Shown: positions 9,051 to 16,995 of the stretch, in pieces
How positions within the stretch are numbered: the first letter of the stretch is position 1
Layout of the letters: the number at the start of each line of letters is the position of its first letter
NCBI GenBank assembly: GCA_903928895.1
Contig: CAIYSR010000150.1
Coordinates: forward strand, 92,847-156,846
Direction of reading: 5' to 3'
Length of the DNA stretch: 64,000 nucleotides
Source of the DNA: an uncultured Rhodospirillales bacterium
GTDB taxonomy: Bacteria > Pseudomonadota > Alphaproteobacteria > Acetobacterales > Acetobacteraceae
The notes under the pieces: generated by a model
The model's database searches: none
What the model was told of the DNA's origin: nothing
Seen by the model: the letters and a program-made list of their open reading frames with translations, nothing else
Position numbers and translations under genes: made by a program

Positions 9051-9817
9051 TCGAGGCCGCCATCCCGCGTGCCGCCCTGGTCACCGGGGCCGGCCGGCGT
9101 ATCGGCCGGGCGATTGCCCTGGCGCTGGCGGAGCAGGGCTTCGCGGTGGCTGTGCACTGCCGCGCCAGCCGGGCGGAGGCGGAGGCGACGGCGGCCGAGG
9201 TCCGTGCCCGCGGGGTTGCCGCCGTGGTGCTTGGCGCCGACCTGGCGCGGGAGGCGGAGGTCGCGCGGCTGATCCCCGATGCCGGTGCGGCACTCGGCCC
9301 GATCGGCGTGCTCGTCAACAATGCCAGCACCTTCGAGCGCGACGAATGGCACGATGCCAGCCGCGCCTCGTGGGACGCGCATATCGAGCCCAATCTGCGC
9401 GCGCCGTTCGTGCTCACCCAGGCCCTTGCGTTGGCCCTGCCGGCGGAGCGCAAGGGCGTGGTGGTCAACCTGCTGGACGAGCGCGTGTGGTCGCTGACGC
9501 CGCATTTCATGAGCTATACCCTCTCCAAGGCCGGGCTGTGGGCACTGACCCAGACGATGGCGCTGGCGCTGGCGCCGCGTATCCGCGTCGCGGGCATCGG
9601 CCCCGGCCCGGCGGTGCCGTCGCCGCGCCAGAGCCAGGCGCAGTTCGACCGGCAATGCGCCTCGGTTCCGCTTGGCCACGGCACCAGTCCGGAGGAGGTC
9701 GCGCGCGGGGTGCTGGCCATCCTGGCGCTGCCCTCCTACACCGGGCAGATGCTGGCGCTCGATGGCGCGCAGCATTTGCAGTGGTCGCCCGCCGGCGAGC
9801 GGGCGCTGGAGGAATAG
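9047..9817 (+). CDS. SDR oxidoreductase, pteridine reductase/FolM-like
   Basis: A 256-residue short-chain dehydrogenase. The cofactor loop reads TGAGRRIGRAIA: an Arg replaces the usual Gly of TGxxxGxG, a signature shared with pteridine reductase PTR1 and E. coli FolM. NNAS follows, and the catalytic Tyr and Lys sit in SYTLSKAGLW (YxxxK). It overlaps rsmA by 4 bases and is followed without a gap by folB, so a role in reducing dihydropterins is likely. The substrate (dihydromonapterin, dihydrofolate or biopterin type) cannot be read from sequence. A generic SDR function remains possible. Confidence 0.8.
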   Translation: MIEAAIPRAALVTGAGRRIGRAIALALAEQGFAVAVHCRASRAEAEATAAEVRARGVAAVVLGADLAREAEVARLIPDAGAALGPIGVLVNNASTFERDEWHDASRASWDAHIEPNLRAPFVLTQALALALPAERKGVVVNLLDERVWSLTPHFMSYTLSKAGLWALTQTMALALAPRIRVAGIGPGPAVPSPRQSQAQFDRQCASVPLGHGTSPEEVARGVLAILALPSYTGQMLALDGAQHLQWSPAGERALEE

Positions 9818-10216
9818 ATGGAAATCGCCGATGCGGCCGCGGGGCTCCGCCATGTCTTCATCCACGACCTGCTGCTGGAGGCGGCGATCGGGGTGTATCC
9901 GGGCGAGCACGGCCGCACCCAGCGCGTGCGCGTCAATGTCGATCTCGCGGTGCGCGATCCCGGCGCGCTGCCCGGCGGGACGCCGGTGGGGGCGGACGAC
10001 CTCGCCCGGGTGGTCGACTACAGCGCCATCGCGCGCTCGGTGCGGGCCATTGTCGGCGGCGGGCATGTCCGCCTGGTGGAAACCCTGGCTGAGCGGATCG
10101 CCGTTGCCTGCCTCATGGATGAGCGGATTCTTTCGGCGCGGATCCGGGTCGAGAAGCTTGACATCTACCCCGAAGCGGGGGGTGTCGGGGTGGAGGTGGA
10201 GCGGCGTCGGTCGTGA
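9818..10216 (+). CDS. folB: Dihydroneopterin aldolase FolB
   Basis: A 132-residue protein with the FolB/FolX fold: VFIHDLLLEAAIGVYPGEHG near the N-terminus, VRVNVDLAVRDP, a VDYSAIARSV segment and a C-terminal VEKLDIYPEAGGVGVEVER strand. FolB cleaves dihydroneopterin to hydroxymethyl-dihydropterin in folate synthesis; FolX-like epimerases share the fold and cannot be fully excluded. The ATG directly abuts the stop of the SDR gene, making the pair a probable pteridine unit at the end of the long plus-strand run. Confidence 0.87.
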   Translation: MEIADAAAGLRHVFIHDLLLEAAIGVYPGEHGRTQRVRVNVDLAVRDPGALPGGTPVGADDLARVVDYSAIARSVRAIVGGGHVRLVETLAERIAVACLMDERILSARIRVEKLDIYPEAGGVGVEVERRRS

Positions 10217-10252
10217 TTTGTCCACGCCGCGCTGCGACAGGCTTAAGTTACA

Positions 10253-10272
10253 GACACATGGCAGTGTTTTTT
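10253..10272 (+). terminator. Weak intrinsic terminator after folB
   Basis: A short stem, GACAC paired with GTGTT around a 6-base loop, is followed at once by a run of six T. It lies 36 bases after folB and points in its direction. The stem is weak, so this is a tentative call. Confidence 0.35.
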
Positions 10273-10396
10273 CATGCTGTTACACGGTTGTCATATGTAA
10301 ATTTAGCGATATCAATGGGTTAGAATTTTGTGCGGCTTTTTTAGGCAGCCCCATCAATGGCAGGAGTTCCGCCGGATTCACGCTTTGGAAACACCC

Positions 10397-10431
10397 TTCC
10401 CCACAGAGTTATCCACAGGAATCGTGGATGA
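10397..10431. promoter_or_regulatory. Cluster of DnaA-box-like 9-mers
   Basis: TTATCCACA at 10409-10417 is a perfect DnaA box. TTCCCCACA at 10397-10405 and CGTGGATGA at 10423-10431 (reverse orientation) each differ at two positions. Another near match, TTGTCCACG, lies at 10218-10226, and the DNA between 10240 and 10345 is much more AT-rich than its surroundings. Two GANTC sites, substrates for the adjacent CcrM, lie at 10375 and 10419. The cluster sits in the convergent gap between folB and ccrM. It could be a DnaA titration or regulatory site, or part of an origin; sequence alone does not decide. Confidence 0.5.
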
Positions 10432-10498
10432 ATTGCAGGGGCACAGGGCATCGCCGGCGGCACTGCCCGGGATCCCGGAGGCGAAACGAATTTGGCTT

Positions 10499-11662
10499 TC
10501 AGCCTGCCGGATTCTCCAGCCGCAGCGTGTCAAGCGGAAGCCAGGCGCCGTCGCGTTCGAAGTGCCAGAAGGTCCAGCCGTTGCACGACGGCGCGTTCTG
10601 GACCTCGGCGCCGACCTTGTGGATCGAGCCTTGGGCGGTCCCGGCTCGGATCGAGCCATCCGCCACCACCACCGCCTGCGCCCGCTTCATCCGGTCGCGC
10701 AGCACGGTGCCGGGCTCGATCAGGCCGCGCTCCACCAGGCTGCCGAACGGCACCCGCGGGGTCTCGCGCTTGCCCACGGTGGTCGTGATGCCCTCGTCCG
10801 AGGACGGCCGCACCCGCCGCACGCGACCCAGCGCCGCCTCGACATAGGCCGGATGCCGCTCGATGCCGATGTAGTGGCGCGACAGGCGGCGGGCGACGGC
10901 GGCGGTGGTGCCGGTGCCGAGGAAGGGGTCGAGCACGATGTCGCCCTGCATGGTCGAGGCGAGCAGGACGCGGTGGAGCAGCGCCTCGGGCTTCTGGGTC
11001 GGATGGAGCTTGAGGCCGTGCTCGTTCTTGAGGCGTTCGGCACCGGTGCACAGCGGGAACAGCCAGTCCGAGCGCATCTGCAGGTCGTCGTTGAGCGCCT
11101 TCATCGACTGGTAGTTGAAGCGGTAGCGCGAGTCCTTGCTGCGCGCCGCCCAGATCATGGTCTCGTGCGCGTTGGTGAAGCGGCGGCCCTTGAAGTTCGG
11201 CATCGGGTTGGATTTGCGCCAGATGATGTCGTTCAGGATCCAGAAGCCCAGCTCCTGCATGATGGCGCCGATGCGGAAGATGTTGTGGTAGGAGCCGATC
11301 ACCCAGATGGTGCCGTCCTTGCGCAGGAGGCGGCGGGCTTCGCTGAGCCAGGCGTGGGTGAAGGTGTCGTAGGCGGCGAAATCGTCGAACTTGTCCCAGT
11401 CGTCGTCGACGCCGTCGACCAGGCTGTCGTCGGGCCGGCGGAGTTCGCCGCGCAGTTGCAGGTTGTACGGTGGATCAGCGAAGACGCAGTCGACCGAGCC
11501 GGTCGGCAGCATGCGCATGATGCGCACGGCCTCGCCGAGCATGATCTGGTCGAGCGGCAGTTCGTGCACGGCATCCACGGTGTCGGGCAGCTCCACTGGC
11601 GGCCGCAAAGGCCGTGGCCGCAATGGTGGCGGTGGGGGTTCATGGTCGTCAAGACGGGACAT
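10499..11662 (-). CDS. ccrM: Cell-cycle DNA adenine methyltransferase CcrM (GANTC-specific)
   Basis: A 387-residue beta-class N6-adenine methyltransferase. The catalytic DPPY is at about residues 63-66 within [13 protein letters not shown], and the SAM-binding motif [16 protein letters not shown] is in the middle. A C-terminal extension of about 100 residues ending in [14 protein letters not shown] is typical of CcrM and absent from simple restriction partners. CcrM methylates GANTC after replication and times cell-cycle transcription in alphaproteobacteria. No restriction gene is near, consistent with an orphan regulator. The first 25 residues are unusually proline-rich. A GATTC site lies at 11682-11686, just upstream of the start, which could allow autoregulation by methylation as known in Caulobacter. 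Confidence 0.93.
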   Translation of the reverse strand: MSRLDDHEPPPPPLRPRPLRPPVELPDTVDAVHELPLDQIMLGEAVRIMRMLPTGSVDCVFADPPYNLQLRGELRRPDDSLVDGVDDDWDKFDDFAAYDTFTHAWLSEARRLLRKDGTIWVIGSYHNIFRIGAIMQELGFWILNDIIWRKSNPMPNFKGRRFTNAHETMIWAARSKDSRYRFNYQSMKALNDDLQMRSDWLFPLCTGAERLKNEHGLKLHPTQKPEALLHRVLLASTMQGDIVLDPFLGTGTTAAVARRLSRHYIGIERHPAYVEAALGRVRRVRPSSDEGITTTVGKRETPRVPFGSLVERGLIEPGTVLRDRMKRAQAVVVADGSIRAGTAQGSIHKVGAEVQNAPSCNGWTFWHFERDGAWLPLDTLRLENPAG

Positions 11663-11838
11663 TCGCCCACGATGCCCATGCGATTCGTGGTCGCGTCAAG
11701 CAACGCCACGCCAGAAGATATTGATTTTAAAATTCTTCTGCGCGGGAGAAAGGGCGGCCAGCGGAATGTGCCAGAGGTCCGTCTTGGCGCGGGGCGCCGA
11801 CGGGCGCACATAGGGGCGACGCAGCAGGAGAGCATCCC

Positions 11839-12420
11839 GTGCCCGAGAACGATCCTTTCGCCTTTTTTGCCCGCTGGTTCGCCGAGGCGGTGACCGCCGA
11901 ACCGAATGACCCCAACGCGATGACGGTGGCGACCACCAACCAGGAGGGGCATCCTGCCGCGCGCATCGTGCTGCTCAAGGAGTGGGACGCGAAGGGGTTC
12001 GTGTTCTACACCAACAAGGAGAGCCGCAAGGGCGACGAGTTGCGCGAGAACCCGCGCGCCGCGCTGCTGTTCTTCTGGAAGTCGCTGCACCGCCAGGTCC
12101 GCATCGAGGGCATCGTCAGCGATGTGACGGACGCCGAGGCCGATGCCTACTTCGCCTCCCGCCCGCGCGTGTCGCGGCTGGGTGCCTGGGCCTCGATCCA
12201 GTCCCGCCCGCTTGCCGAACGCGGCATCCTGGAGGCGCGAGTGAAGGAATTCGAGGCCAAATACCCCGGCGAGGACATCCCGCGCCCGGCCTATTGGTCC
12301 GGCTACCGGGTGGTGCCGTCCTACCTGGAGTTCTGGCAGGACATGCCGTTCCGGCTGCATGACCGCACCATCTTCACCCGCCAGGGCGACGCCTGGAGCG
12401 TTGCCAAGATCTTCCCCTGA
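11839..12420 (+). CDS. pdxH: Pyridoxamine 5'-phosphate oxidase PdxH
   Basis: A 193-residue FMN enzyme that oxidises pyridoxine/pyridoxamine 5'-phosphate to pyridoxal phosphate. Visible family motifs are RIVLLKEWDAKGFVFYTN, HRQVRIEG, SRLGAWASIQS and EFWQDMPFRLHDR. The GTG at 11839 is preceded by GGAG at an 8-base distance, which fixes the start. The C-terminus ends VAKIFP where many homologues end in RLxP; the difference is minor. Its TGA stop is nested in a CTGA that may also serve as the start of the following kinase-fusion gene. Confidence 0.93.
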   Translation: MPENDPFAFFARWFAEAVTAEPNDPNAMTVATTNQEGHPAARIVLLKEWDAKGFVFYTNKESRKGDELRENPRAALLFFWKSLHRQVRIEGIVSDVTDAEADAYFASRPRVSRLGAWASIQSRPLAERGILEARVKEFEAKYPGEDIPRPAYWSGYRVVPSYLEFWQDMPFRLHDRTIFTRQGDAWSVAKIFP

Positions 12421-12500
12421 TCCCGGAGGGGCAGCAGGCCACGGCCGCACTGCTGGCGGGGCTGGCCGGGCGCGGGCCGGTCGAGACCCATATCTCGGCG

Positions 12501-13898
12501 GTGTTCCTCGGTGCGGACACGGTGTGGAAACTCAAGAAGGCGGTGAAGCTGCCGTTCCTCGATTTCACCCCGCTGGCCGAGCGCGAACGCACCGCCCGGC
12601 GTGAGTTGGAACTCAACGCGCCGCATGCGCCAGGGCTGTACCGCGACGTGGTGGCGGTGACCCGCAGTGATGCCGGTCTTGCCCTCGGCGGCGAGGGGGA
12701 GGTGGTCGACTGGGTGTTGCGTATGGCCCCGGTGCCGCCGGACGACTTCCTCGACCACCGCGCCGATCGGCTCGATGGTCCGCTGCTCGACCGTATCGCC
12801 GACGCGGTTGCCGCCATGCATGCCAGGCTGCCGCCGCTGGCTCGCGACCAGGTGGCCGGCTTCGACTGGCTTGCCGCCGGCAACCGCGTCTCGGCGCTGA
12901 CTGCGGGGTTGGATGCCGAGCGCGTCGCAGCCTGGCACGCCACGATCCAGGCCCGCATCGCCGGCCTCGCCGGCTGGCTCCGCGCCCGCGCGGCGGCCGG
13001 CTTCGTGCGCCGCATCCACGGCGACCTCCATCTCGGCAATATCTGCCTGTGGCAGGGCCGCCCGGTGCCGTTCGACGCGCTCGAATTCGACGAGGCGATG
13101 GCGACTTTCGATACCGGCTACGACCTCGCTTTCCTGCTGATGGACCTCGATCAACGCGCGGGGCGGCCGGCTGTCAACCGGGTGATGAACCGGTATCTGG
13201 CGCGCACCGGCGATGTCGGGCTGCTCGGCGGGCTGCCGGCGTTTCTCTCGATGCGCGCCATGGTGCGGGCGCATGTCGCCGCCCGCAGCGAGGACGGCGT
13301 CGGCGCGCTGCGCTACCTCGCCGCGGCAGAGGCCTATCTGGTGCCGCACGGGCCGGTCGTGCTGGCGATCGGCGGGTTGCAGGGGACGGGCAAATCGACC
13401 CTGGCCCGCCGCCTCGCCCCGGAACTCGGTCCGGCGCCGGGAGCCGCGATCCTGCGCAGCGACGAGATCCGCAAGGCACTCCATGGCGCCGCGCCGGAGG
13501 AAAGGCTGCCGCCTTCGGCCTATACAGCGGAGGTCAGCCGCGAGGTTTTCGCCACGCTGGCGCGCCAGGCCGCCACCGCCGCGTCGTCGGGGCATGCGGT
13601 GATCGCCGACGGGATGTTCTTCGATCCGGCGCAGCGCGCCGCTATTGCCAGTGCGGCCTTTGCCGGCGCCGCCGGCGGCGTGCCGTTCCACGGCTTCTGG
13701 CTCACCGCGCCGATGGCCGAGCTCGAGGCCCGCGTTGCCGCACGCCGGGACGATGCCTCCGACGCCGGCGTGGCGGTGCTGCGCCGCGCCGCGCGCGACG
13801 ATCCCGGCCCGGGCGGCTGGCACCTGATCCATGCCGGCGACGCCGACGATCCCGTTGCGCAGGTGCGCTTGATTATGCGACATAACAATACAATCTGA
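12501..13898 (+). CDS. Aminoglycoside phosphotransferase-like / P-loop kinase fusion
   Basis: A two-domain protein of 465 residues from the GTG at 12501. The first two thirds look like an APH/choline-kinase fold with the catalytic loop HGDLHLGNICLW and a DALEFDE metal-binding segment. The last third is a P-loop kinase with Walker A GGLQGTGKST. The natural substrate is unknown; family members are often only called bifunctional APH/ATP-binding proteins. The reading frame is open back to pdxH and encodes IPEGQQATAALLAGL followed by THISAVFL, which I believe is the normal family N-terminus, but it has no ATG, GTG or TTG. A CTG at 12417 overlapping the pdxH stop is therefore a possible true start. 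Confidence 0.8.
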   Translation: MFLGADTVWKLKKAVKLPFLDFTPLAERERTARRELELNAPHAPGLYRDVVAVTRSDAGLALGGEGEVVDWVLRMAPVPPDDFLDHRADRLDGPLLDRIADAVAAMHARLPPLARDQVAGFDWLAAGNRVSALTAGLDAERVAAWHATIQARIAGLAGWLRARAAAGFVRRIHGDLHLGNICLWQGRPVPFDALEFDEAMATFDTGYDLAFLLMDLDQRAGRPAVNRVMNRYLARTGDVGLLGGLPAFLSMRAMVRAHVAARSEDGVGALRYLAAAEAYLVPHGPVVLAIGGLQGTGKSTLARRLAPELGPAPGAAILRSDEIRKALHGAAPEERLPPSAYTAEVSREVFATLARQAATAASSGHAVIADGMFFDPAQRAAIASAAFAGAAGGVPFHGFWLTAPMAELEARVAARRDDASDAGVAVLRRAARDDPGPGGWHLIHAGDADDPVAQVRLIMRHNNTI

Positions 13899-13966
13899 AC
13901 CATTGCTGTCCAACGCATGGCAGCCATGCTATGGAGCCGAAACGCGTTTCCAGGGAGACCAAACAC

Positions 13967-14833
13967 ATGGCCATCCGCAAGCTGCTTCTGCCCCTGACCG
14001 GCACTGCCGCGGGGGAATCCGCCTTGGCGACGGCACTGAGCGTGGCGCGCCTATGGAACGCCCACGTCCTCGCGCTGCATGTCCGCGTCGACAGCCGCGA
14101 CGTCGCGCCGCTGGCCGGCGAGGGCCTGTCCGGCGCGATGATCGAGGAGATGATGTCCGCCACCGAGAAGGAAAGCGGCGACCGCGCCTCGGCCGTGCAC
14201 CGGATGTTCGACCGTTTCGTTGCCCAGCACGAGGTCTCGCTGGCGGAGCCGCGCTATGGCACCAGCCACGCCACCGCGAGCTTTGCCGCGGTGACCGGCC
14301 GCGAGGAGGACATCGTCGCCCAGCAGGCCCGGTTGGCTGACCTCACGATCGTGCCGCATCCCTCGGCTGACGACGATGTCTCCTCGTCCGACGCGCTGCA
14401 CGCCGTGCTGTTCGACAGCGGCCGTCCGGTGATGGTGGCGCCGCAGACCCCGCCGCGCAGCATCGGCACGCGCGTCTGCATCGCCTGGAACGGCACCGCC
14501 GAATCGGCCGCCGGGGTACTCGCCGCGATGCCCTGGCTGCACCGGGCCGAAGCCATCCGCGTGCTCACCGCCGAGGGCTACCAGCGACGCGGGCCGGATG
14601 CGCATGATCTCGGCGAATATCTTGCATTGCACGGGCTGCGCGCCGAAATCGCGACGTTCCAGCCGGCCGAGCGGACCGTCGGTGGCGGGTTGCTCAGGGC
14701 GGCCCAGGAGTTCGGGGCCGACCTGCTGTGCATGGGCGCCTACTCCCATTCCCGGCTGCGCCAGCTCATCCTGGGTGGCGTCACCCGGATCGTGCTGGAG
14801 CGGGCCGGGCTGCCGGTGATCATGAACCGCTGA
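13967..14833 (+). CDS. Universal stress protein with two Usp domains
   Basis: A 288-residue protein of two tandem Usp domains. The first begins AIRKLLLPLTGTAAGE; the second begins near RVCIAWNGTAESAAGV and ends with CMGAYSHSRLRQLILGGVT, the G-2x-G-9x-G-like nucleotide-binding region. UspA-type proteins are cytosolic stress factors that bind ATP or other nucleotides. The ATG at 13967 has AGGGAG 9 bases upstream, which is better supported than the in-frame ATG at 13931. A MarR regulator follows after 2 bases. Confidence 0.87.
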   Translation: MAIRKLLLPLTGTAAGESALATALSVARLWNAHVLALHVRVDSRDVAPLAGEGLSGAMIEEMMSATEKESGDRASAVHRMFDRFVAQHEVSLAEPRYGTSHATASFAAVTGREEDIVAQQARLADLTIVPHPSADDDVSSSDALHAVLFDSGRPVMVAPQTPPRSIGTRVCIAWNGTAESAAGVLAAMPWLHRAEAIRVLTAEGYQRRGPDAHDLGEYLALHGLRAEIATFQPAERTVGGGLLRAAQEFGADLLCMGAYSHSRLRQLILGGVTRIVLERAGLPVIMNR

Positions 14834-14835
14834 CG

Positions 14836-15282
14836 ATGTATGGGGTCAGCGATCCAGCGACCGAGGCGGCGGTACGTGCCTATGTGAAACTGCTGCGCGC
14901 GAGCCACGCGGTGCAAATGCGGGTCGAGAAGCTGCTGGCCGAAGCCGGCCTGACGCCGACCCAGCTCGGCGTGCTCGAGGCGATCCTGCACAAGGGCGCC
15001 CTCAGCCAGCGTGTCCTTGGCCGCCTCGTGCTGACGAGTGCCGGCAATATGACCGATGTGGTGGACAAGCTGGAGCGGCGCGGGCTGGTCCACCGGGCGC
15101 GCAGTCCGACCGACCGGCGCGCGGTTCAGGTCGAACTCACCCCGGCCGGGCGGGGCCTGATCGAGGCGGTGTTTCCGCGTCATGCCGCCGATATCGCGGT
15201 GGCGATGGGCGGGGTGGCGGGGAAGGACCTGACCCGGCTGGATGGGCTATTGAAGCGGCTGGGGCTCGGCGCCCAGGGGTGA
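14836..15282 (+). CDS. MarR-family transcriptional regulator
   Basis: A 148-residue winged-helix protein: LTPTQLGVLEAILHKGALSQ, then the recognition-helix region SAGNMTDVVDKLERRGLV, then the wing RSPTDRRAVQVELTPAG. This is a clear MarR layout; the ligand and targets are unknown. It lies 2 bases after the Usp gene, so it may control that pair, and it ends 4 bases from the 3' end of the convergent glpK. Confidence 0.88.
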   Translation: MYGVSDPATEAAVRAYVKLLRASHAVQMRVEKLLAEAGLTPTQLGVLEAILHKGALSQRVLGRLVLTSAGNMTDVVDKLERRGLVHRARSPTDRRAVQVELTPAGRGLIEAVFPRHAADIAVAMGGVAGKDLTRLDGLLKRLGLGAQG

Positions 15283-15286
15283 TCGG

Positions 15287-16780
15287 TTAGGCCGTCAGGG
15301 TCCGCCGTACCGCGTCCCGCCAGCCGGCGTATTTCCGCGCCCGGGTATCGGCTGCCATCGACGGGATGAAGCGGCGCTCGAGCGCCCAGGTCCGGGCGAA
15401 CGCCTCCGGCTCCGGGCAGACGCCGGCCGCGTAGCCCGCCAGATACGCTGCCCCCAGGGCGGTGGTTTCCAGCACCTTTGGCCGGTCCACCGGGGCGGCG
15501 AGCTGGTCGGCGAGGAACTGCATGGTCCAGTCGCTTGCCACCATGCCGCCATCCACGCGCAGCACCGTCTCGGCATCCGCCGCCCAATCCGCATGCATCG
15601 CCTCGATCAGGTCACGGGTCTGGTAGGCCACGCTTTCCAGCGCCGCGCGGGCGATTTCCCGCGGCCTAGTGGCGCGGGTGAGGCCATAGAGCGCGCCCCG
15701 CGCCTCGGCATCCCACCATGGCGCGCCCAACCCGACGAAGCCGGGCACCAGGTAAACCTCCTGAGTTGGATCAGCCGAGGCCGCCAGCGCGCCGGTCTCG
15801 GCCGCGTCGCTGATCACGCCGAGCCCGTCGCGCAGCCACTGCACCGCCGCACCGGCGACGAAGATCGCGCCCTCCAGGGCATAGGTGGTGCGCCCGTCCA
15901 GCCGCAGCGCGATGGTGGTGAGCAGCCTTGTGGTGGAGGCGATCGCGATTGTTCCGGTGTTGAGCAGCAGGAAGCAGCCGGTGCCGTAGGTCGATTTCAC
16001 CATGCCGGGGCGGAAGCAGGCCTGGCCCACGCTGGCGGCCTGCTGGTCACCGGCGATGCCGCGGATCGGCACCGCGGCGCCGAGGATGGCGGGCGTGGTC
16101 ATGCCGAAATCGCCGGCGCTGTCGCGCACCTCCGGCAGCAGGCTGGCCGGGATACGGAACAGGTCGAGCAGCTCGGGGTCCCACCGGCCGCAATGGATGT
16201 CGTAAATCATGGTGCGGCTGGCGTTGGTGGCGTCGGTCGCGTGCACAAGCCCGCCGGTGAGGCGCCACAGCAGCCAGGTGTCCACGGTGCCGAACGCAAG
16301 CTCGCCGCGCTCCGCCGCCGCCCGCGCCCCGGGCACGTGGTCGAGCAGCCAGGCGATCTTGGTGGCGCAGAAATAGGGATCGAGCAGCAGCCCGGTGCGG
16401 GCGGTGACGTGCGCTTCGTGCCCGGCCTCGCGCAAGGCGGCGCAGTGCCCGGCGGTGCGGCGATCCTGCCAGACGATGGCGTTGTGGATGGCTTCCCCGG
16501 TATCGCGCCGCCAGATCAGCGTGGTTTCGCGCTGGTTGGTGATCCCGATGGCGGCGACCTCAGACGCCGCGGCGCCGGCGCTTGCCAGTGTCTCGCGCAG
16601 CACCGCGACGCTGTGGGCAAAGAGGTCCTCGGGGGCGTGCTCGACCCAGCCGCTTGCCGGGAAATGCTGCGTCAGCTCCCGTCGCGCAGTGGCGACGACG
16701 GACAGATCGGGGGCGCGAAACACCATCGCCCGCGTCGAGGTGGTGCCCTGGTCAAGGGCGAGAATCAGCTCCTGGGCCAT
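15287..16780 (-). CDS. glpK: Glycerol kinase GlpK
   Basis: A 497-residue FGGY-family kinase. [15 protein letters not shown] is at the N-terminus, [10 protein letters not shown] in domain I, and the phosphate-binding DGGMVASDW in domain II. It phosphorylates glycerol to sn-glycerol-3-phosphate in the cytoplasm. The ATG at 16780 is preceded by AGGGAG; the open frame reaches 16858 but those residues do not match the family. No glpF, glpD or glpR is next to it, so the gene stands alone. It is divergent from the hybrid sensor kinase across about 215 bases. Confidence 0.93.
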   Translation of the reverse strand: MAQELILALDQGTTSTRAMVFRAPDLSVVATARRELTQHFPASGWVEHAPEDLFAHSVAVLRETLASAGAAASEVAAIGITNQRETTLIWRRDTGEAIHNAIVWQDRRTAGHCAALREAGHEAHVTARTGLLLDPYFCATKIAWLLDHVPGARAAAERGELAFGTVDTWLLWRLTGGLVHATDATNASRTMIYDIHCGRWDPELLDLFRIPASLLPEVRDSAGDFGMTTPAILGAAVPIRGIAGDQQAASVGQACFRPGMVKSTYGTGCFLLLNTGTIAIASTTRLLTTIALRLDGRTTYALEGAIFVAGAAVQWLRDGLGVISDAAETGALAASADPTQEVYLVPGFVGLGAPWWDAEARGALYGLTRATRPREIARAALESVAYQTRDLIEAMHADWAADAETVLRVDGGMVASDWTMQFLADQLAAPVDRPKVLETTALGAAYLAGYAAGVCPEPEAFARTWALERRFIPSMAADTRARKYAGWRDAVRRTLTA

Positions 16781-16995
16781 GCGGCGGCGCTCCCTGGTGT
16801 TTGCGCACCGAGTTTCGGCCAAGCCGGTGCACTTGACCAGCAGTCCCTGATCCGGCACTGCGGGGCGATCACATCCGCGTGAGGAGACCTCCCGACATCG
16901 GGCGGGCGCCTCCGCACGCGTATCGCCGGTGCCGGATTCTGCTTAATCGATGATCATGAAGGCGGGCTTCCCGGTCCGCCCAGCAGGGAAACCGG

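Noticed and set aside
10328..11893. A 521-residue plus-strand frame opposite ccrM
   Set aside because: Composition is shadow-like and the minus-strand frame carries clear methyltransferase motifs.
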